A DNA stretch of 64,000 nt, from the NCBI GenBank assembly GCA_900491605.1, contig UESW01000049.1:78429-142428 (forward strand), read 5' to 3'. The notes below the pieces were generated by a model. The model made no database searches and had not been told where the DNA came from. It saw nothing but the letters and a program-made list of their open reading frames with translations. Below, in pieces: positions 10,553 through 22,440 of the stretch (position 1 is the stretch's first letter; every line of letters starts with the position of its first letter). The stretch is from Calamus simplicifolius. Its lineage: Eukaryota > Streptophyta > Magnoliopsida > Arecales > Arecaceae. Made by a program: the position numbers and the translations under genes.

Positions 10553-11779
10553 ATGGACGCCTATGTCCGCTACCTCACCGACGGCACCCTCCCTGGCGAC
10601 CGCAATGAAGCCAGATTACTCAAGTGGAGGGCCTCCAAGTTCATCCTCCTCGACGGGCGCCTGTACAGAAGGTCATTCTCCTACCCGTTGCTTAAGTGCG
10701 TAGGCCCCGCCGATGCCGACTACATCCTCAGAGAAATCCACGAGGGCATTGCGGGAACCATCTGGGGGGCAGATCCTTGGCCCAAAAGGCTCTCCGCCAG
10801 GGGTACTTCTGGCTCACTATGAAGGAGGACGCGGCCAAGCTAGTTCAAAGGTGTGACGGTTGCCAGCGCCACGCGCACATCCAGCGTCAGCCGCCTACCC
10901 CGCTGAGCCCACTCTCGGCTCCATGGCCCTTTGCCCAATGGGGAATGGACATCCTTGGACCATTCCCCCAGCTTCAGGGCAGCAGAAGTTCTTGCTAGTC
11001 GCCATCGACTATTTCACCAAGTGGATCGAGGTCGAGGCATTGGCCAAAATCACCGAAAGCAAAGTTAAGGCTTTCTTCTGGAAGTCGATCATATGCCGCT
11101 TTGGCCTGCCCACACCCTCGTCACGGACAACGGCCGCCAATTCAACAATGAGGCGTTTAAAGCCTTCTGCGAGGAGCTAGGCATTCACCACCGATTCACC
11201 TCTGTCAGCCACCCCCAGACCAACGGGGAGGCTGAGGTCATGAACCGCACCATCCTCAGAGGGCTCAGGACTCGCTTGGACGGCTCCAAAGGACGCTGGG
11301 TAGAAGAGCTCCCCAGGGTGATATGGGCTTACCACACAACGCCCAGAGCCCCGACGGGCGAAACTCCTTTCAGCCTCTCCTTCGGATCCGAGGCCGTCAT
11401 TCCCGTCGAGATCGGATTGCCCAGTCCACATGTGGAGTCCTTCAGTGAGAAGGACAACTCCGCACTGATCCGGGCCAATCTAGACTTCATCGATGAGGCG
11501 CATGACAGAGCGAGACTGCGCATGGCGACCTTTCGCCAGCGAACGGCCAAGTACTACAACGCCCTGGTTCGTCCCAAGGTTTTTCGCCGCGGAGATTTGG
11601 TACTACGAAAGGCCGAGGTATCAAAGCCTACCGAGGAGGGCAAGCTATCCCTCAACTGGGAAGGTCCCTACCGTGTCGCCGAGGCGTTCCACCGGGGGGC
11701 ATACAAACTAGAAGAGCTCGGCGGGAAGCCCATTCCACGTACCTGGAATGCGGACAACCTTCGTCGATATTATCAATGA
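10553..11779 (+). pseudogene. gypsy integrase remnant
   Basis: Integrase inserts the cDNA. The N-terminal H-H-C-C zinc region is seen as HEGIAG... and RCDGCQRHA. The catalytic core shows AIDYFTKWIEVEA (first Asp), LVTDNGRQFNNEAF (second Asp) and QTNGEAEVMNRTIL (Glu). The C-terminal region runs through LVLRKAEV and the GPY-like WEGPYRVAEAF to the stop at 11777-11779. Frame changes lie near 10750, 10965 and 11095. The last 228 codons are open. Confidence 0.9.
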
Positions 11780-11855
11780 TGTACTCCCAGGGGCATAAGT
11801 AATAAAGAAAAAGGTTCTTTCTGGCGACACAGTTTGTCCTCCCTTGCGCCAAGTC

Positions 11856-13118
11856 TCTCAAAAGGAGCTCACCGGCATCGCGGACCACAGGACACCACTC
11901 GGCCCCAGCACGGCGGTGCCCCCGAGTTGGTTAAGTCCCTAAAGGCTCCGTACCCGGCTGAGTCGCCACCTGGGCGGAACACAAACCCCCAGGCTGGTTC
12001 AAAAGGAGCTCACCGGCATCGCGGCCCACGGGACACCACTCGGCCCCGGCACGGCGGTGCCCTCGAGTTGGTTAAGTCCCTAAAGGCTCCGTACACGGCT
12101 GAGTCGCCACCTGGCAGAACACAAACACCCAAGATGGTTCAAAAGGAGCTCACTAGCATCGCGGCCCACGAGACACCACTCGATCCCGGCATGGCGGTGC
12201 CCCCGAGTTGGTTAAGTCCCTAAAGGCTCCGTACCCGACTGAGTCGCTATCTGGGCGGAACACAAACCCCCAGGCTGGTTCAAAAAGAGCTCACTGGCAT
12301 CGCGGCCCACGGGACACCACTCGGCCCGGCACGGCGGTGCCACCGAGTTGGTTAAGTCCCTAAAGGCTCCGTACCCGGCTGAGTCGCCACTTGGGCGGCA
12401 CACAAACCCCCAAGATGGTTCAAAAGGAGCTCACTGGCATCGCAGCCCACGGGACACCACTCGGCCCCGGCACGGCGGTGCCCCCGGGTTGGTTAAGTCC
12501 CTAAAGGCTCCGTACCGGTTGAGTCGCCACTTGGGTGGCACACAAACCCTCAAATGGTTCAAAAGGAGCTCACTGGCATCGCGGCCCACGGACACCACTC
12601 GGCCCCGGCACGGCGGTGCCCCCGAGTTGGTTAAGTCCCTAAAGGCTCCGTACCCGGCTGAGTCGCCACCTGGGCGGAACACAAACCCCCAGGCTGGTTC
12701 AAAAGGAGCTCATTGGCATCGCGGCCCATGGGACACCACTCGGCCCCGGCACGGCGGTGCCCCCGAGTTGGTTAAGTCCCTAAAGGCTCCGTACACGGCT
12801 GAGTCGCCACCTAGGCGGAACACAAACCCCCAGGCTGGTTCAAAAAGAGCTCACTGGCATCGCAGCCCATGGGACACCACTCGACCCCAGCACGGCGGTG
12901 CCACCGAGTTGGTTAAGTCCCTAAAGGCTCCGTACCCGGCTGAGTCGCCACCTGGACGGAACACAAACCCCTAGGTTGGTTCAAAAGGAGCTCATTGGCA
13001 TCGCGGTCCACGGGACACCACTCGGCCCCGGCACGGCGGTGCCCCCGAGTTGGTTAAGTCCCCAAAGGCTCCGTACCCGGCTGAGTCGCCCCTCGCAACG
13101 ATTCTACACCCCCGAGGC
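11856..13118 (+). repeat. tandem array, about 140-bp unit, nine copies
   Basis: Units start near 11856, 11996, 12136, 12277, 12417, 12556, 12696, 12837 and 12977, with spacing of 139-141 bases. Each contains GGTTCAAAAGGAGCTC, GGCACGGCGGTGCCCCCGAG and GTTAAGTCCCTAAAGGCTCC. A degenerate tenth start is at 13119. The array sits between the integrase stop and the 3' LTR, a place where Tat-type elements often carry non-coding tandem repeats. Confidence 0.92.
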
Positions 13119-13315
13119 GGTTCAAAAGAAACCTGACGATGCCCAGCTCTCAGGTCACCCTCCGGGGTTCACTTCTAGACCCCGCGTTGGAAAAGGATTA
13201 CTGGCTGCCCTCAGCTAGCCAAAGAAGGCACACCGACGTCCGTCCAAGATAGCGCGAGGTGCCAAGGTAAAAGTTCTACACTCCTTTCGCTTAGCCGGTG
13301 CGGGGCACGCAAGCT

Positions 13316-13334
13316 TAAGGAGTGTGGGGGCATT
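13316..13334 (+). promoter_or_regulatory. polypurine tract before the 3' LTR
   Basis: AAGGAGTGTGGGGGCATT directly precedes the TGATG start of the 3' LTR, as expected for the plus-strand primer. Confidence 0.65.
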
Positions 13335-15243
13335 TGATGGGGTCAGTTGACCCCATGAAAAATAAAATTTTTTGGACGGCCCCAAAAGCCGATGGATGCC
13401 TGCTTCAGTCGCCAGCGGCGGCCTCCAGCGTCGTCTCCTTGTCGGCCTCCAAGGCCGGCACATCAAAGGCCGACACCTGCCAAGCTCAGAATCTCCAAGC
13501 CAGGCGGCCCCGGCACATTCCCAGCCGGCCCCGGCATCTCCAAGCTAGCCGGCCCCGGCGCATTTCCAGCCGGCCCCGGCGTCTCCAAGCCAGGCGGCCC
13601 CGGCACATTCCCAGCCGGTCGCGGCGCATTCCTAGCCGGCCCCGGCGTCTCCAAGCCAGGCGGCCCCGGCACATTCCAAGCCGGCCCCGGCGCATTCCTA
13701 GCCGGCCCCGGCACATTCCAAGCCGGCCCCGGCGCATTCCTAGCCGGCCCCGGCGTCTCCGAGCCAGGCGGCCCCGGCACATTCCCAGCCGACCCCGGCG
13801 TCTCCAAGCCAGCGGCCCCGGCGCATTCCTAGCCGGCCCCGGCGTCTCCGAGCCAGGCGGCCCCGGCGTCTCCGAGCCAGGCGGCCCCGGCGCATTCCTA
13901 GCCGGCCCCGGTGTCTCCGAGCCAGGCGGCCCCAGCGCATTCCTCGTCGGCCCTGGCATCTCCAAGCTAGCCGGCCCCGGCGCATTCCCAGGCGGCCCCG
14001 GCGTCTCCATGCCAGGCGGCCCCGACGCATTCCTAGCCGGCCCCGGCGTCTCCGAGCCAGGCGGCCCCGACGCATTCCTCGCCGGCCCCAGCATCTCCAA
14101 GCAAGGCGGCCCCGGCACATTCCCAGCCGGCCCCGGCGTCTCCAAGCTAGCCGGCCCCGGCGCATTCCCAGCCGGCCCCGGCGTCTCCAAGCTAGCCGGC
14201 CCCAGCACATTCCCAGCCGGCCTCGGCGTCTCCAAGCCAGGCGGCCCCGGCACATTCCCAGCTCGCCCCGGCGTCTCCAAGCTAGCCGGCCCTCGGCGTC
14301 TTCCCGGTCGGCCCCGGCGTCTCCAAGCCAGGCGGCCCCCGGCGTCTTCCCAGTCGGCCCGACTCGGCCCCGGCGTCCCCCGTCCCGCCGAGTCGGCCAA
14401 GGCCGTCCCCGGCCCCGACTCGGCCCCGGCGTCGTCCCGCCGAGTCGGCCAAGGCCATCTCGGCCCGACTCGGCCCCGGTCCTCCGTCCCGCCAAGTCGG
14501 CCAAGGCCGTCCCCGGCCGGCCCGACTCGGCCCCGTCGTGTCCTATCCCGCCGAGTCGGCCAAGGCCGTCCCCGACCGCCCCGCCCGACTCGACCCCCGG
14601 CGCCTCCGGCTCCGCCGAGTCAACCAAGGTTATCCCCGACCAGCTCGTCTCGTCCCCATCGTCTCGAAGACCACCGACTCAGTCCAGCCCCGGTACTGCC
14701 TTGCCGGCTGGCTGGGCCTCGGCCATCTCAGGTCGACCCAGCTCGGCCCTGGCAAGACGGGACCTCCTGGTTCCCATCAGATCAGCCCCAACGGTTCAAA
14801 AACCGCCTCTCTGACGTACGCCGCCCGACAACGTCAGACGCGCGACGCACGCCGCTCGACAGCCCTGCTGCTGATGGGACGTAACCCACCAACCAGCCCA
14901 GATTTACGCAACGGCTCAGCAGACCTTCTGACCTCACGAAAATCCACGTGATGGTGCAGCGCCAACCCCTATAAAAGGGTAAATTACGTCGAAAACCGGG
15001 TAAGACACATCTCACACACTCGATGCCCTGACTCTCAAAGGAACTACCTGATCCTTCTGAGATCTCTTCCTCCTCAAGAGCTCTCTCGAGCTCCTTCTTG
15101 ACTGTGACCTCTGTCACTAACTTGAGCGTCGGAGGGTCTCACCGGAGAACCCTCTCCGGTCTTGGGACTTCTTTGCAGGCAACCCAGTGAAGAAAGAAGA
15201 GCCTCCGTTTCCGACGTCCAGGAGGGGTGATCGAGCGTCATCA
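13335..15243 (+). repeat. 3' LTR of the gypsy element
   Basis: 1909 bases, TGATG...CATCA, aligned end to end with the 5' LTR but with a longer 45-base array (about 13490-14340) and a second array (14340-14640). A nearly perfect hairpin lies at its start (13337-13356, 9-base arms, 2-base loop). The TATA box is at 14970-14977. The long open frame across 13322-14884 is a by-product of the 45-base repeats. Confidence 0.92.
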
Positions 15244-15248
15244 GATAC

Positions 15249-16523
15249 CATCTATTGAACGACAGCTTATTATCCAAAGAGAAGGACCTCATGTGCATGT
15301 TCGTTATTGTGATTATAAATAAAACACGTGTCTTGTCCCGTGGATATTTGTGATATTTGTAAAAAGTGCCGAGTAATTGTTCTAATCATGGATTCTTATA
15401 GCATATTACTGGCATGGCCCTGTGAAATCATATATCATAAAGAGGTACGAGGCATAAATGAAGGCTGTGAAAAATTTGTTGTATGCTCGGATCATAATGA
15501 TGATAGGGCCTGTTTTAAGGACAACCTGTGGACCTGCATGTTCAGTTGCAAACCATCATAATTTTGTTATTTAGGAAAAATAAAGAATAACCAGGATTAG
15601 TTGACATAGTCATCCTAAAGTAAGCCCGCTGGTATTCTGCTCCTAAGACCCATTAAAATTAGAGACATAAGTTGATGACTAGGGATGTTGAAAGAAGGGC
15701 ACAAGCTTTGCATCCTTTATCCTGGTGAGGGAAGGGTATCTGAATATTGAGAAGAGGTTGTGTTTTACCAGGTTCCATCATTTCTGTTGAAACTCGATAA
15801 TTTGTCTAGATCTTAGTTCCCATGCTTTCTTGTGCCTTTATCCTTTAATAATATGTTGCTCAAATTTTTTTTTTTTTTTTTGTGTAAGCAAGTCCCATAA
15901 TATTTCCATCAGAATCATGCACTCAGATGGTTTAGGAGGGACAGAGAGTTCTGAATGAACAAGAAGTTTGGTCTTTCCTACAGGATGGGGCATATGGACT
16001 GAATTTTACCAACTAGTTAAAATGGTGCTCCAAACAAAGGTTCTATGAGCATTTATTTATTCTAGCTAATTGCCCTTGTCCCTTTTCTTCCCTCTACGTT
16101 CATTGCTGTCTCCCACTCTTTCTGATAAAGGACTGCAAGGCTATTTTGGAAGCAGGGACTTTCTTGTGGGCTTGGGCGTAGCGCATGGCTGAGATTGGGC
16201 TATTTTGGAAGCAGGGACTTCCTTGCTTGGACCCATTTTGGTTAGCTTTGGGCCTATCTTTTGTGATCCTGGTGACAATGCTTATATAAATTTAAATGAT
16301 GGGAAAAGTTAGTAGTGTCCTGATGACATAACATTGCCCTGTAGTCCAAAATACACGCGGGATATAAAAATTGATGATCCATAGCTTTCATCATGATCTA
16401 CACAGTGTGAAGCGCCTTTAGCCAAATAAAACATGATCCGATGTTCGGATTTTTGTGGTCAGAAATCAATCGAACCAGTTAAAATTTTAACTTCATGCCT
16501 CGTACCTCTTTATGATATATGAT
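15249..16523. other. intergenic, no gene seen
   Basis: AT-rich DNA without coding signal. A short near-duplicate, GGCTATTTTGGAAGCAGGGA, occurs at about 16139 and about 16198. T-tract at 15866-15881. Confidence 0.4.
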
Positions 16524-16868
16524 TTACTGGCATGGCCCTGTGAAAGAGATTCTTGAAATCATCAGAAGTGGCGAGGCCGTATCCAAAATATGTATCAAAT
16601 CATCAGGTGGTGTCATTCCAATATAGGCTCTAGGATAGAGCCATTGCTCAGCAGCAAGAGTGTTAGCAGCTTGATTTGCCTTCTTGAAACATGGTTGATG
16701 ATGATAGCAGTTCTGTACAGGTAGAGCATCTTGTTTACATTGCGCAATAGAAGGTGAAGATATTGAGAGACATTTTTTTGATCCATCTAATAATAGTAGT
16801 AAAGTTCCCTTCAATAGCAAATTCATAAACAGGAGAAGTAGAGATGATCCTTTCTTATCCCATAGCAT
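16524..16868 (-). pseudogene. degenerate RNase H-like fragment (retroelement)
   Basis: On the minus strand a 114-residue frame contains HHQPCFKKANQAANTLAAE, which resembles the H..REANQAAD.LA motif at the end of the RNase H domains found in plant LINEs (RVT_3). Nothing else of the element is recognisable. It may be a distant relative of the three LINE ends at 19.8, 22.2 and 39.5 kb. Confidence 0.35.
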
Positions 16869-19785
16869 GCAGTTGTTAGATAAAAACAGTCATAAGGATA
16901 GCTTCCTAGCTTGAAAAAAATTCATGCATCAGACATTTTACTTGGATCAGCATGCTTTATGCACTTTTTTGCTTTATATTGGAATATATCTTCATTTTTT
17001 CTTCTCGATGTATACCATAAATTATGGATCACAATAGACTTGGTCCTCTTTTAGTCCATTGAAATGGATGTGTTATAAAAAAAATTGAGCATAGCTTCAA
17101 TAGAAACTATGCGGAGGGAGAGGTGATCACCTATAAGATCCCAAACCCTTTAAGATTTAGGGCATCTAAGGGATGTATGTTCAACAAAGAAAAGATAAAG
17201 AGGAATGTAGAGCGGATTCCGCAAAGATATTTTCTATATTCCTAAAGTAGGTAGCCATCGTATGATATAAGAAACATGGGCTTTGCCCTTCAAATTGTTG
17301 TAGTTGTTTGAAATACTTGTCTACATATCCCTTTGCAAGGCCAAAGAGTCCACATTTGAGGAAATTTAAGTTTCTATCAACCAAAAAATAAAAATAAAAA
17401 TTTAAAAATTAGAAGGTTTGAACTACGTAGACTTATGACTCACCTCACGAAGTAACTTCCACGTAAGATCATGATATTGCCTCTAAAGTTGTTTCACATC
17501 CACGATTTTTTCCCTTTTCTCTGATCCAAAGCTTTTAATTTATAGAGTAAAGTTCTGAAGGAATTATTTTTGCAGTAGGGCTTAACTTGTAACCAGAGGA
17601 TGAACCTTGGAAGAGCATATTTAGAGGAAATTCAACTATCTAAATAAAAATAATATGCGCATACGTGATGGTATAGATGCATGATTAATCTGCGCATCGA
17701 TGCGAGTCTTTTCTTATAGTGAAACATCAGCTTTCCATTGTTGCTTTAGCAAGTAAATTTGGGAGCAGTTTTTGTAACCTTCGTGTACTTCTTCCTCACC
17801 ACCATCCTTGGCTTTGTGCGGGTATGAATGATACAATTTGCTTCAAAAACCTATATTTTTTATTATGCTTTCCAATTCCATGCATGGGGAGGTGATTTAT
17901 TTTAGGGTATGCTGATAATCAAGGCAGTTGGACTTAACTTGCTCAAGAAGATTTGCAAACAGAGATTTCACCCTTTGATGGTGGCTTTACAAGAAGATTG
18001 CTACTGCGTGTAAATGTTTCTATGATCGAAAAGTATAGAGAACCTTATGAAGAATAAATGTGGAGGATAATCCCTTATCAAGAATGATGTTGATGTTTCT
18101 TTTCATCCAAATATATCGATAAACTAACTTAAATAGTTTAATCCAAACATTTTTTAGACTATATTTGATATTTCTTTTCCTCCAAATTTTACCATAGAAC
18201 CCAGAATCTCATAGGCCATGATCTTAGATTTAAATATGCTTTAATGGGAAGCCAAATTCACTCAAAAAAGGGCATCTCAAAAGGAGGTGATTAGCAATTT
18301 CTATAGAAACACCATACAGGGGCACCTGCAGATATTAGTTGGCCAACCCTTTTTGGCTAAAATATCTTCAAGTGCAGCTTATTCCTTGAGCTAGCCAAAG
18401 GACCATCTTGTGTTTCAAAGAGACAACTGTTTTCCAAACTTTCTTGTGAGATGATCAAATTAAATCTTTACAATTCAAAAATTTGTAAAAAGAATTAAGA
18501 GAAAGGACACTACTACTTGTGAGCTTCCAAATTACGGGTGTCTACGATTTTAGTAAACCTTATGTTTTCTTTCTAACAGTCTCGCAAGGGAGCACAGCTG
18601 ATTATTGATCATCATCATAAATTAATATCAATCATGTAGAATAAATTTAAATTTAACTATGAAATAGAAATCTAATTGGAATTATGACACCAAGCTGTGC
18701 GAAAGAAAGTTCCGTATGGTCCAAAACCCGTAAAAATCTTGTTCATCAATAGTTCACATTCGACTCAGAAATCAAAATGACAAAATTTGATCTCGGTTTG
18801 ATAATCAAATAAGTTGAGCTTGAGCTTACTTTTGTTCTGCCTGCTTCCTCCCGGAGTTCATTAAGGGCTTTATTGCTCATTTTATCTCTAATAGTATCCA
18901 AGAGCTCAGTTTGTGTACGCTATGAGGTAAAGAAAGCATATTCCTAACCAAAACCTTAGCCTTGTTCTAAGTATTCCAGACATCAGTCATTAATCTACTC
19001 CAACAAATGATTTTATATACCATGCACGGCGTATACTTTTTCTAATTTTGTGGCACATGAGCTTGATTGAGCCTTATTTTTTTCTATCAAGATGAGCTTA
19101 ATAAGCCGGGCTAGAGTTGCTCATATCAATTGATGACCTTCAGAGATAAGAAGAAACATAATAAATAATTGATTCATCAATCTTGGTAGATTCTAAAAAA
19201 TCCACGGTGCGGGTTCTGTCAAATCCTTCTCTCTTAATCACCCACTAGCTAGTGTGGCTATTTTGAGTTCCCGGAGAGTTTATGTTTTGATCCGGATATT
19301 GCTTTGGATGTATATATGGAAGCCTCTTTCAGCTCATCTCTTCTACTGCTATTCCCAAGGATTGGTTGGCAACAACCAGTTTCAGTTGCACGCAGAGCGG
19401 AGACCAATCTCTACTGAGAGTCGTGCATGGATGAATACGGCGACCCAAACTGCGTGCAAGCTTTCCATTGTGCAGAGATCATATTACAAGGAAAAAGGTA
19501 TATATGCGAGTTTCCACCATTTATTCTAGCAATAAGATTAATTGCTTTTACTTTAAGTTCTTATCCTCAGGAAGGGACAAAAAGTTTGGAGGGGCAACCA
19601 GTATACTGCTTACTAGATCTGGATCTCATAAAACCATCTCATTTTTGCTGATGATCATGTTCCTCCTCAGAGGATTGCTCGATGAGCTATCTCATTATAT
19701 GTGGAGTTCACATACTACCGCTCTGCTCCTGATTTTGACAGTCCTGCTCTGCTGCTTCGGCAGCGAATTGGCATATAGTTTTTAT
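16869..19785. other. intergenic AT-rich DNA, no gene seen
   Basis: Only short AT-rich frames; no recognisable domain, RNA gene or clear repeat boundary was seen. Confidence 0.4.
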
Positions 19786-20311
19786 TTTTTAGAAGCCCCA
19801 CCCTCAGGGTTTATTAAAATCAATTTTGACGATAGTGTTCGTGGCAGACTTGTTGGCTCAGCTTTTATTATACATGGGTTTGATGGTGCTATACTGGCTG
19901 CTTGCGGCCTGAGCTGTATGCAGCCTGGGCTAGTATATCCTACGTCACTCGGATTTTTCGTTCTCACTGTCTCCCGTTGAGGGGGATTCGCTCACTGTTA
20001 TCCGTTGGCTTCGGCAGGACAGCGGTAATCAGATTGCTTTCAATCCTCTGCTACATGACATCTGGGCCATCCTTTAGGAAGCTCACTGAGTTCACATTCG
20101 TCATGTCTACCGGGAAGCCAATTCTGCGGCAGATTGGATTACGGGCTTGGTGGCTTATCAGTCTGGGATTTGGATTTGGAAGTAGGATAATTCCTGCCTT
20201 TTTGTACTCAAATAAATTTTATTTTTTGATCTTTAAGGGTTGACTTACACTAGGTCAATGTGATCATCAAAAGAAGAAGAAGAAGAAGAAGAAGAAGAAG
20301 AAGAAGAAGGA
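19786..20311 (+). mobile_element. LINE 3' end with RNase H remnant, copy A
   Basis: The 3' part of a non-LTR retrotransposon RNase H domain: GFIKINFDDSVRG with the following alpha/beta strands, ELYAAWASI in the next frame, then HPLLHDIWAIL-like and REANSAADWITG in a third frame. Frameshifts and stops show it is dead. It ends in a conserved non-coding tail (TTGACTTACACTAGGTCAAT) and an (AAG)n tract at 20271-20311 that acts as the tail. Related copies lie at 22.2 kb and 39.5 kb in the opposite orientation. Confidence 0.7.
20271..20311 (+). repeat. (AAG)n microsatellite
   Basis: About 13 AAG units directly after the LINE tail, probably derived from its A-rich tail. Confidence 0.85.
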
Positions 20312-20656
20312 GGGACAAAAAGTGAAACAAAAACAGAACTCTACTGCAAGTTGAAGAGCCAGTGAGAGGTACTACACCAAGCTGAACCTGTGGGCCATGA
20401 TAGAGCTTTATAACTTCTATAGGACTCACATGGAAGCATATGTGTCTTGTCTATCAAATCCTGGCTATTGGCTACTCGCCTGCTCGTATGTCATTGCCAT
20501 TAATATAATGAGAAAATAGCAAAACAGATTCTAGATTAAGGACAGTGAAGTGAATAATTTTCTACTTGCATGAAGGAATAGAAAATGTGAGCAAAGTTGG
20601 GACCTATATTCTCCTCTGAATTGGGTTATCAAGGCATGAAACCTCCCCTTCTCATC

Positions 20657-20664
20657 TATAAATA
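20657..20664 (+). promoter_or_regulatory. TATA box upstream of first MIR396
   Basis: TATAAATA lies 81 bases before the mature miRNA in a locally GC-richer segment. Plant MIR genes use Pol II promoters with TATA boxes at about -30, so transcription would start near 20690. Confidence 0.5.
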
Positions 20665-20729
20665 CCTCCCCGCCCTTACCCTCTCATGCTATGAGTGTGA
20701 GCGTGTGAGGGATGGATTGATGGCCCTCT

Positions 20730-20819
20730 CTGTACTCTTCCACGGCTTTCTTGAACTGCACCCATCAACCATCCTTCCATGGTGGACATCTGAACCGCGG
20801 TTCAATAAACCCGTGGGAA

Positions 20820-20828
<9 letters not shown>
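20730..20828 (+). ncRNA. MIR396: MIR396 precursor (first locus)
   Basis: The 5' arm at 20738-20758 contains CCACGGCTTTCTTGAACTG, a miR396-type sequence with G at position 7 instead of the usual A. The 3' arm at about 20799-20819 (GGTTCAATAAACCCGTGGGA) pairs with it along nearly its whole length, which is the expected miR396* placement; the loop is about 40 bases. miR396 is conserved in seed plants and cuts GROWTH-REGULATING FACTOR mRNAs to limit cell proliferation. A TATA box lies upstream, and a (GA)n run follows immediately. Possible splice signals follow (GTAAGTG at about 20890, GATGCAG at about 20971). The miR396 identity rests on known family sequence; expression is unknown. Confidence 0.85.

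Positions 20829-20857
<29 letters not shown>
20825..20857. repeat. (GA)n microsatellite
   Basis: About 16 AG units directly after the MIR396 hairpin, probably in the primary transcript. Confidence 0.9.
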
Positions 20858-20859
<2 letters not shown>

Positions 20860-22136
20860 AAGTAGCCAAGCACCAAAGCACACTAGCTGTAAGTGCCTCT
20901 CTATCTCACTCAATTATATTATGCGCAGTGACTACGCACTAATATTACAATTTTTCTCACTCTTTTTGGCGATGCAGCGTTGGTTCCTTTCTAATGAAAT
21001 AGCCAAGGCAAGCCTTGTTGTGTTGCTGTAAGTCTTTAGTTTTGTTTGAAAGCTGGTGTAGGAGCTAATTCAAGTCTTTTCCTTCTTCCTCACTGTATCA
21101 TTCTTTGTTAATCTGCAGATGATGAAGCCCTTTTGGTTAATTAAATTTCCTTCTGCCACCACTCTTTATAAGTCTAGGAAAAGGTAGCCAAAAGTAGTCA
21201 CTGAAACTCATGACACATTTTTACACTCTTTCTCCCCCTCTTTTTTCCCTCAGAACTGAAAGAAATCCTCTTAACATAGATTCTGTCGGTCTGCGCATCT
21301 CAAGCCTTTATGACAGAAGGGGTCCATCCTCAATCACATCCCATAATATATTTTGATACTGGGCAAGTAAGGAAGTATTAAGAGACAAGCTTTTGTTCCA
21401 CCACTGCACCCTGGGAAATTATTCCGCTTGCTCCTTCCAAGCTTTCTCTTGTCAAAGAGATTGTTGAGTGCAATGGTAGTGGAGACTTATGTCAGCTCAT
21501 TCGAAGTCACCCGGCTTGCACAATTTACTTATGAAACCTCTCCACAATTAATGCATCATGGGCAATCCTTCTGTTTGATGGCTAAAATGAAGTTTGGAAG
21601 AGAAACATTAAAATTAAGAAAAGAAAACACAGTAAATTGGATTAACAAAACTCTTTAAGTCAAGTTATTAGGAAGTGGCGAAGAATTAATTGCTTTCCAA
21701 GTAATGAAGGACCATTCAACAAGCAAATTGACTGCAGTGTCTTCTAACCATCATCGGCTGCAACAGTTCATTTTTCATGAGTAAATACTGCTGGTAAAAT
21801 AGGAAGGTCATTTGTCCATGCCTACTATCTAAGAATTATACCTGAGCTCTTCTAAGAAAAGAGAGAGAGATTGATGTTATAAGAGATATGCTTCCATTTG
21901 AAAAGAAGTTTCTTTTCGCTAATATCACGGCACTTTGAAAGGAATGATGTGATTAAAAACATTATCTCATGCTGTAATCAACTCTCTAGTCTCTACTTTT
22001 GATAGTGTGAATTATGTCAGAGAATCACACCGACATTAAATAATTTAACGGGATCAGAAGATTAAACATTTGCTGGGATAAGCAATGACCAGACAGAAAT
22101 ACTCGGAAAGACGGGCTAATGTATAGGTTTTTGTTT
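20860..22136. other. no gene seen; possible 3' part of MIR396 transcript
   Basis: Short frames only. The first 150 bases may belong to the MIR396 primary transcript. The rest is AT-rich intergenic DNA. Confidence 0.35.
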
Positions 22137-22440
22137 TTGTTTTTTTTTTTTTTTGGTATAAGCGAATGATCACACTAATCTAGTGCGAGTTTAGTTACAG
22201 GACAGGATCTTTCTTTCAAAAATCAGAATGATAGGCCACAGAGGCCGTTACCCAATCTGCAATAGAATTAGCTTTTCAATAGAGATGATGAATCTGAATT
22301 CTGTGAATATCCCAAAGGGTATACCAGATGTTATGGAGCAGCGAATTGATAGAAACTTGATTACAACATTCCTTCTGAAGCTATTGGATGACAATAAGAT
22401 AGGTTTTCGTCTTTTGATTGTGGTGTGGTTTTTATAATTC
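22137..22440 (-). mobile_element. LINE 3' end with RNase H remnant, copy B
   Basis: Read on the minus strand this is the same family as copies A and C: it ends in the tail equivalent to ACTAGATTAGTGTGATCATT followed by a poly-A (the T-run at 22137-22154 on +). The + strand blocks CAATCTGCAATAGAATTAGC and GATGTTATGGAGCAGCGAAT match copy C. Truncated at its 5' end and full of stops. Confidence 0.7.

Larger units (their letters stand above)
4468..15243 (+). mobile_element. Ty3/gypsy LTR retrotransposon, Tat-like lineage
   Basis: A complete element of about 10.8 kb. Both LTRs begin TGATG and end CATCA. The element is flanked by the 5-base duplication GATAC at 4463-4467 and 15244-15248. In order it has a 5' LTR, PBS, gag, protease, reverse transcriptase, RNase H, a second RNase H, integrase, a 140-bp tandem array, a polypurine tract and the 3' LTR. 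The protease-RT-RNaseH-integrase order is that of Ty3/gypsy, and the second (archaeal-type) RNase H before integrase is the hallmark of the Tat clade. Several frameshifts and at least one stop codon show that this copy cannot make its proteins. Over the last 313 bases the two LTRs differ at about 17 positions by eye, almost all transitions, so the insertion is not recent. Confidence 0.93.

Noticed and set aside
11856..13118. CRISPR-like regular array
   Set aside because: The whole 140-base unit is conserved with no unique spacers, and the context is a plant retrotransposon.
13322..14884. 520-codon reading frame
   Set aside because: It spans the 3' LTR start and both of its tandem arrays and is another by-product of a repeat period divisible by three.
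20999..21019. Possible miR169 (TAGCCAAGG...)
   Set aside because: Only the first nine or so bases match the family, and no star arm is visible nearby.
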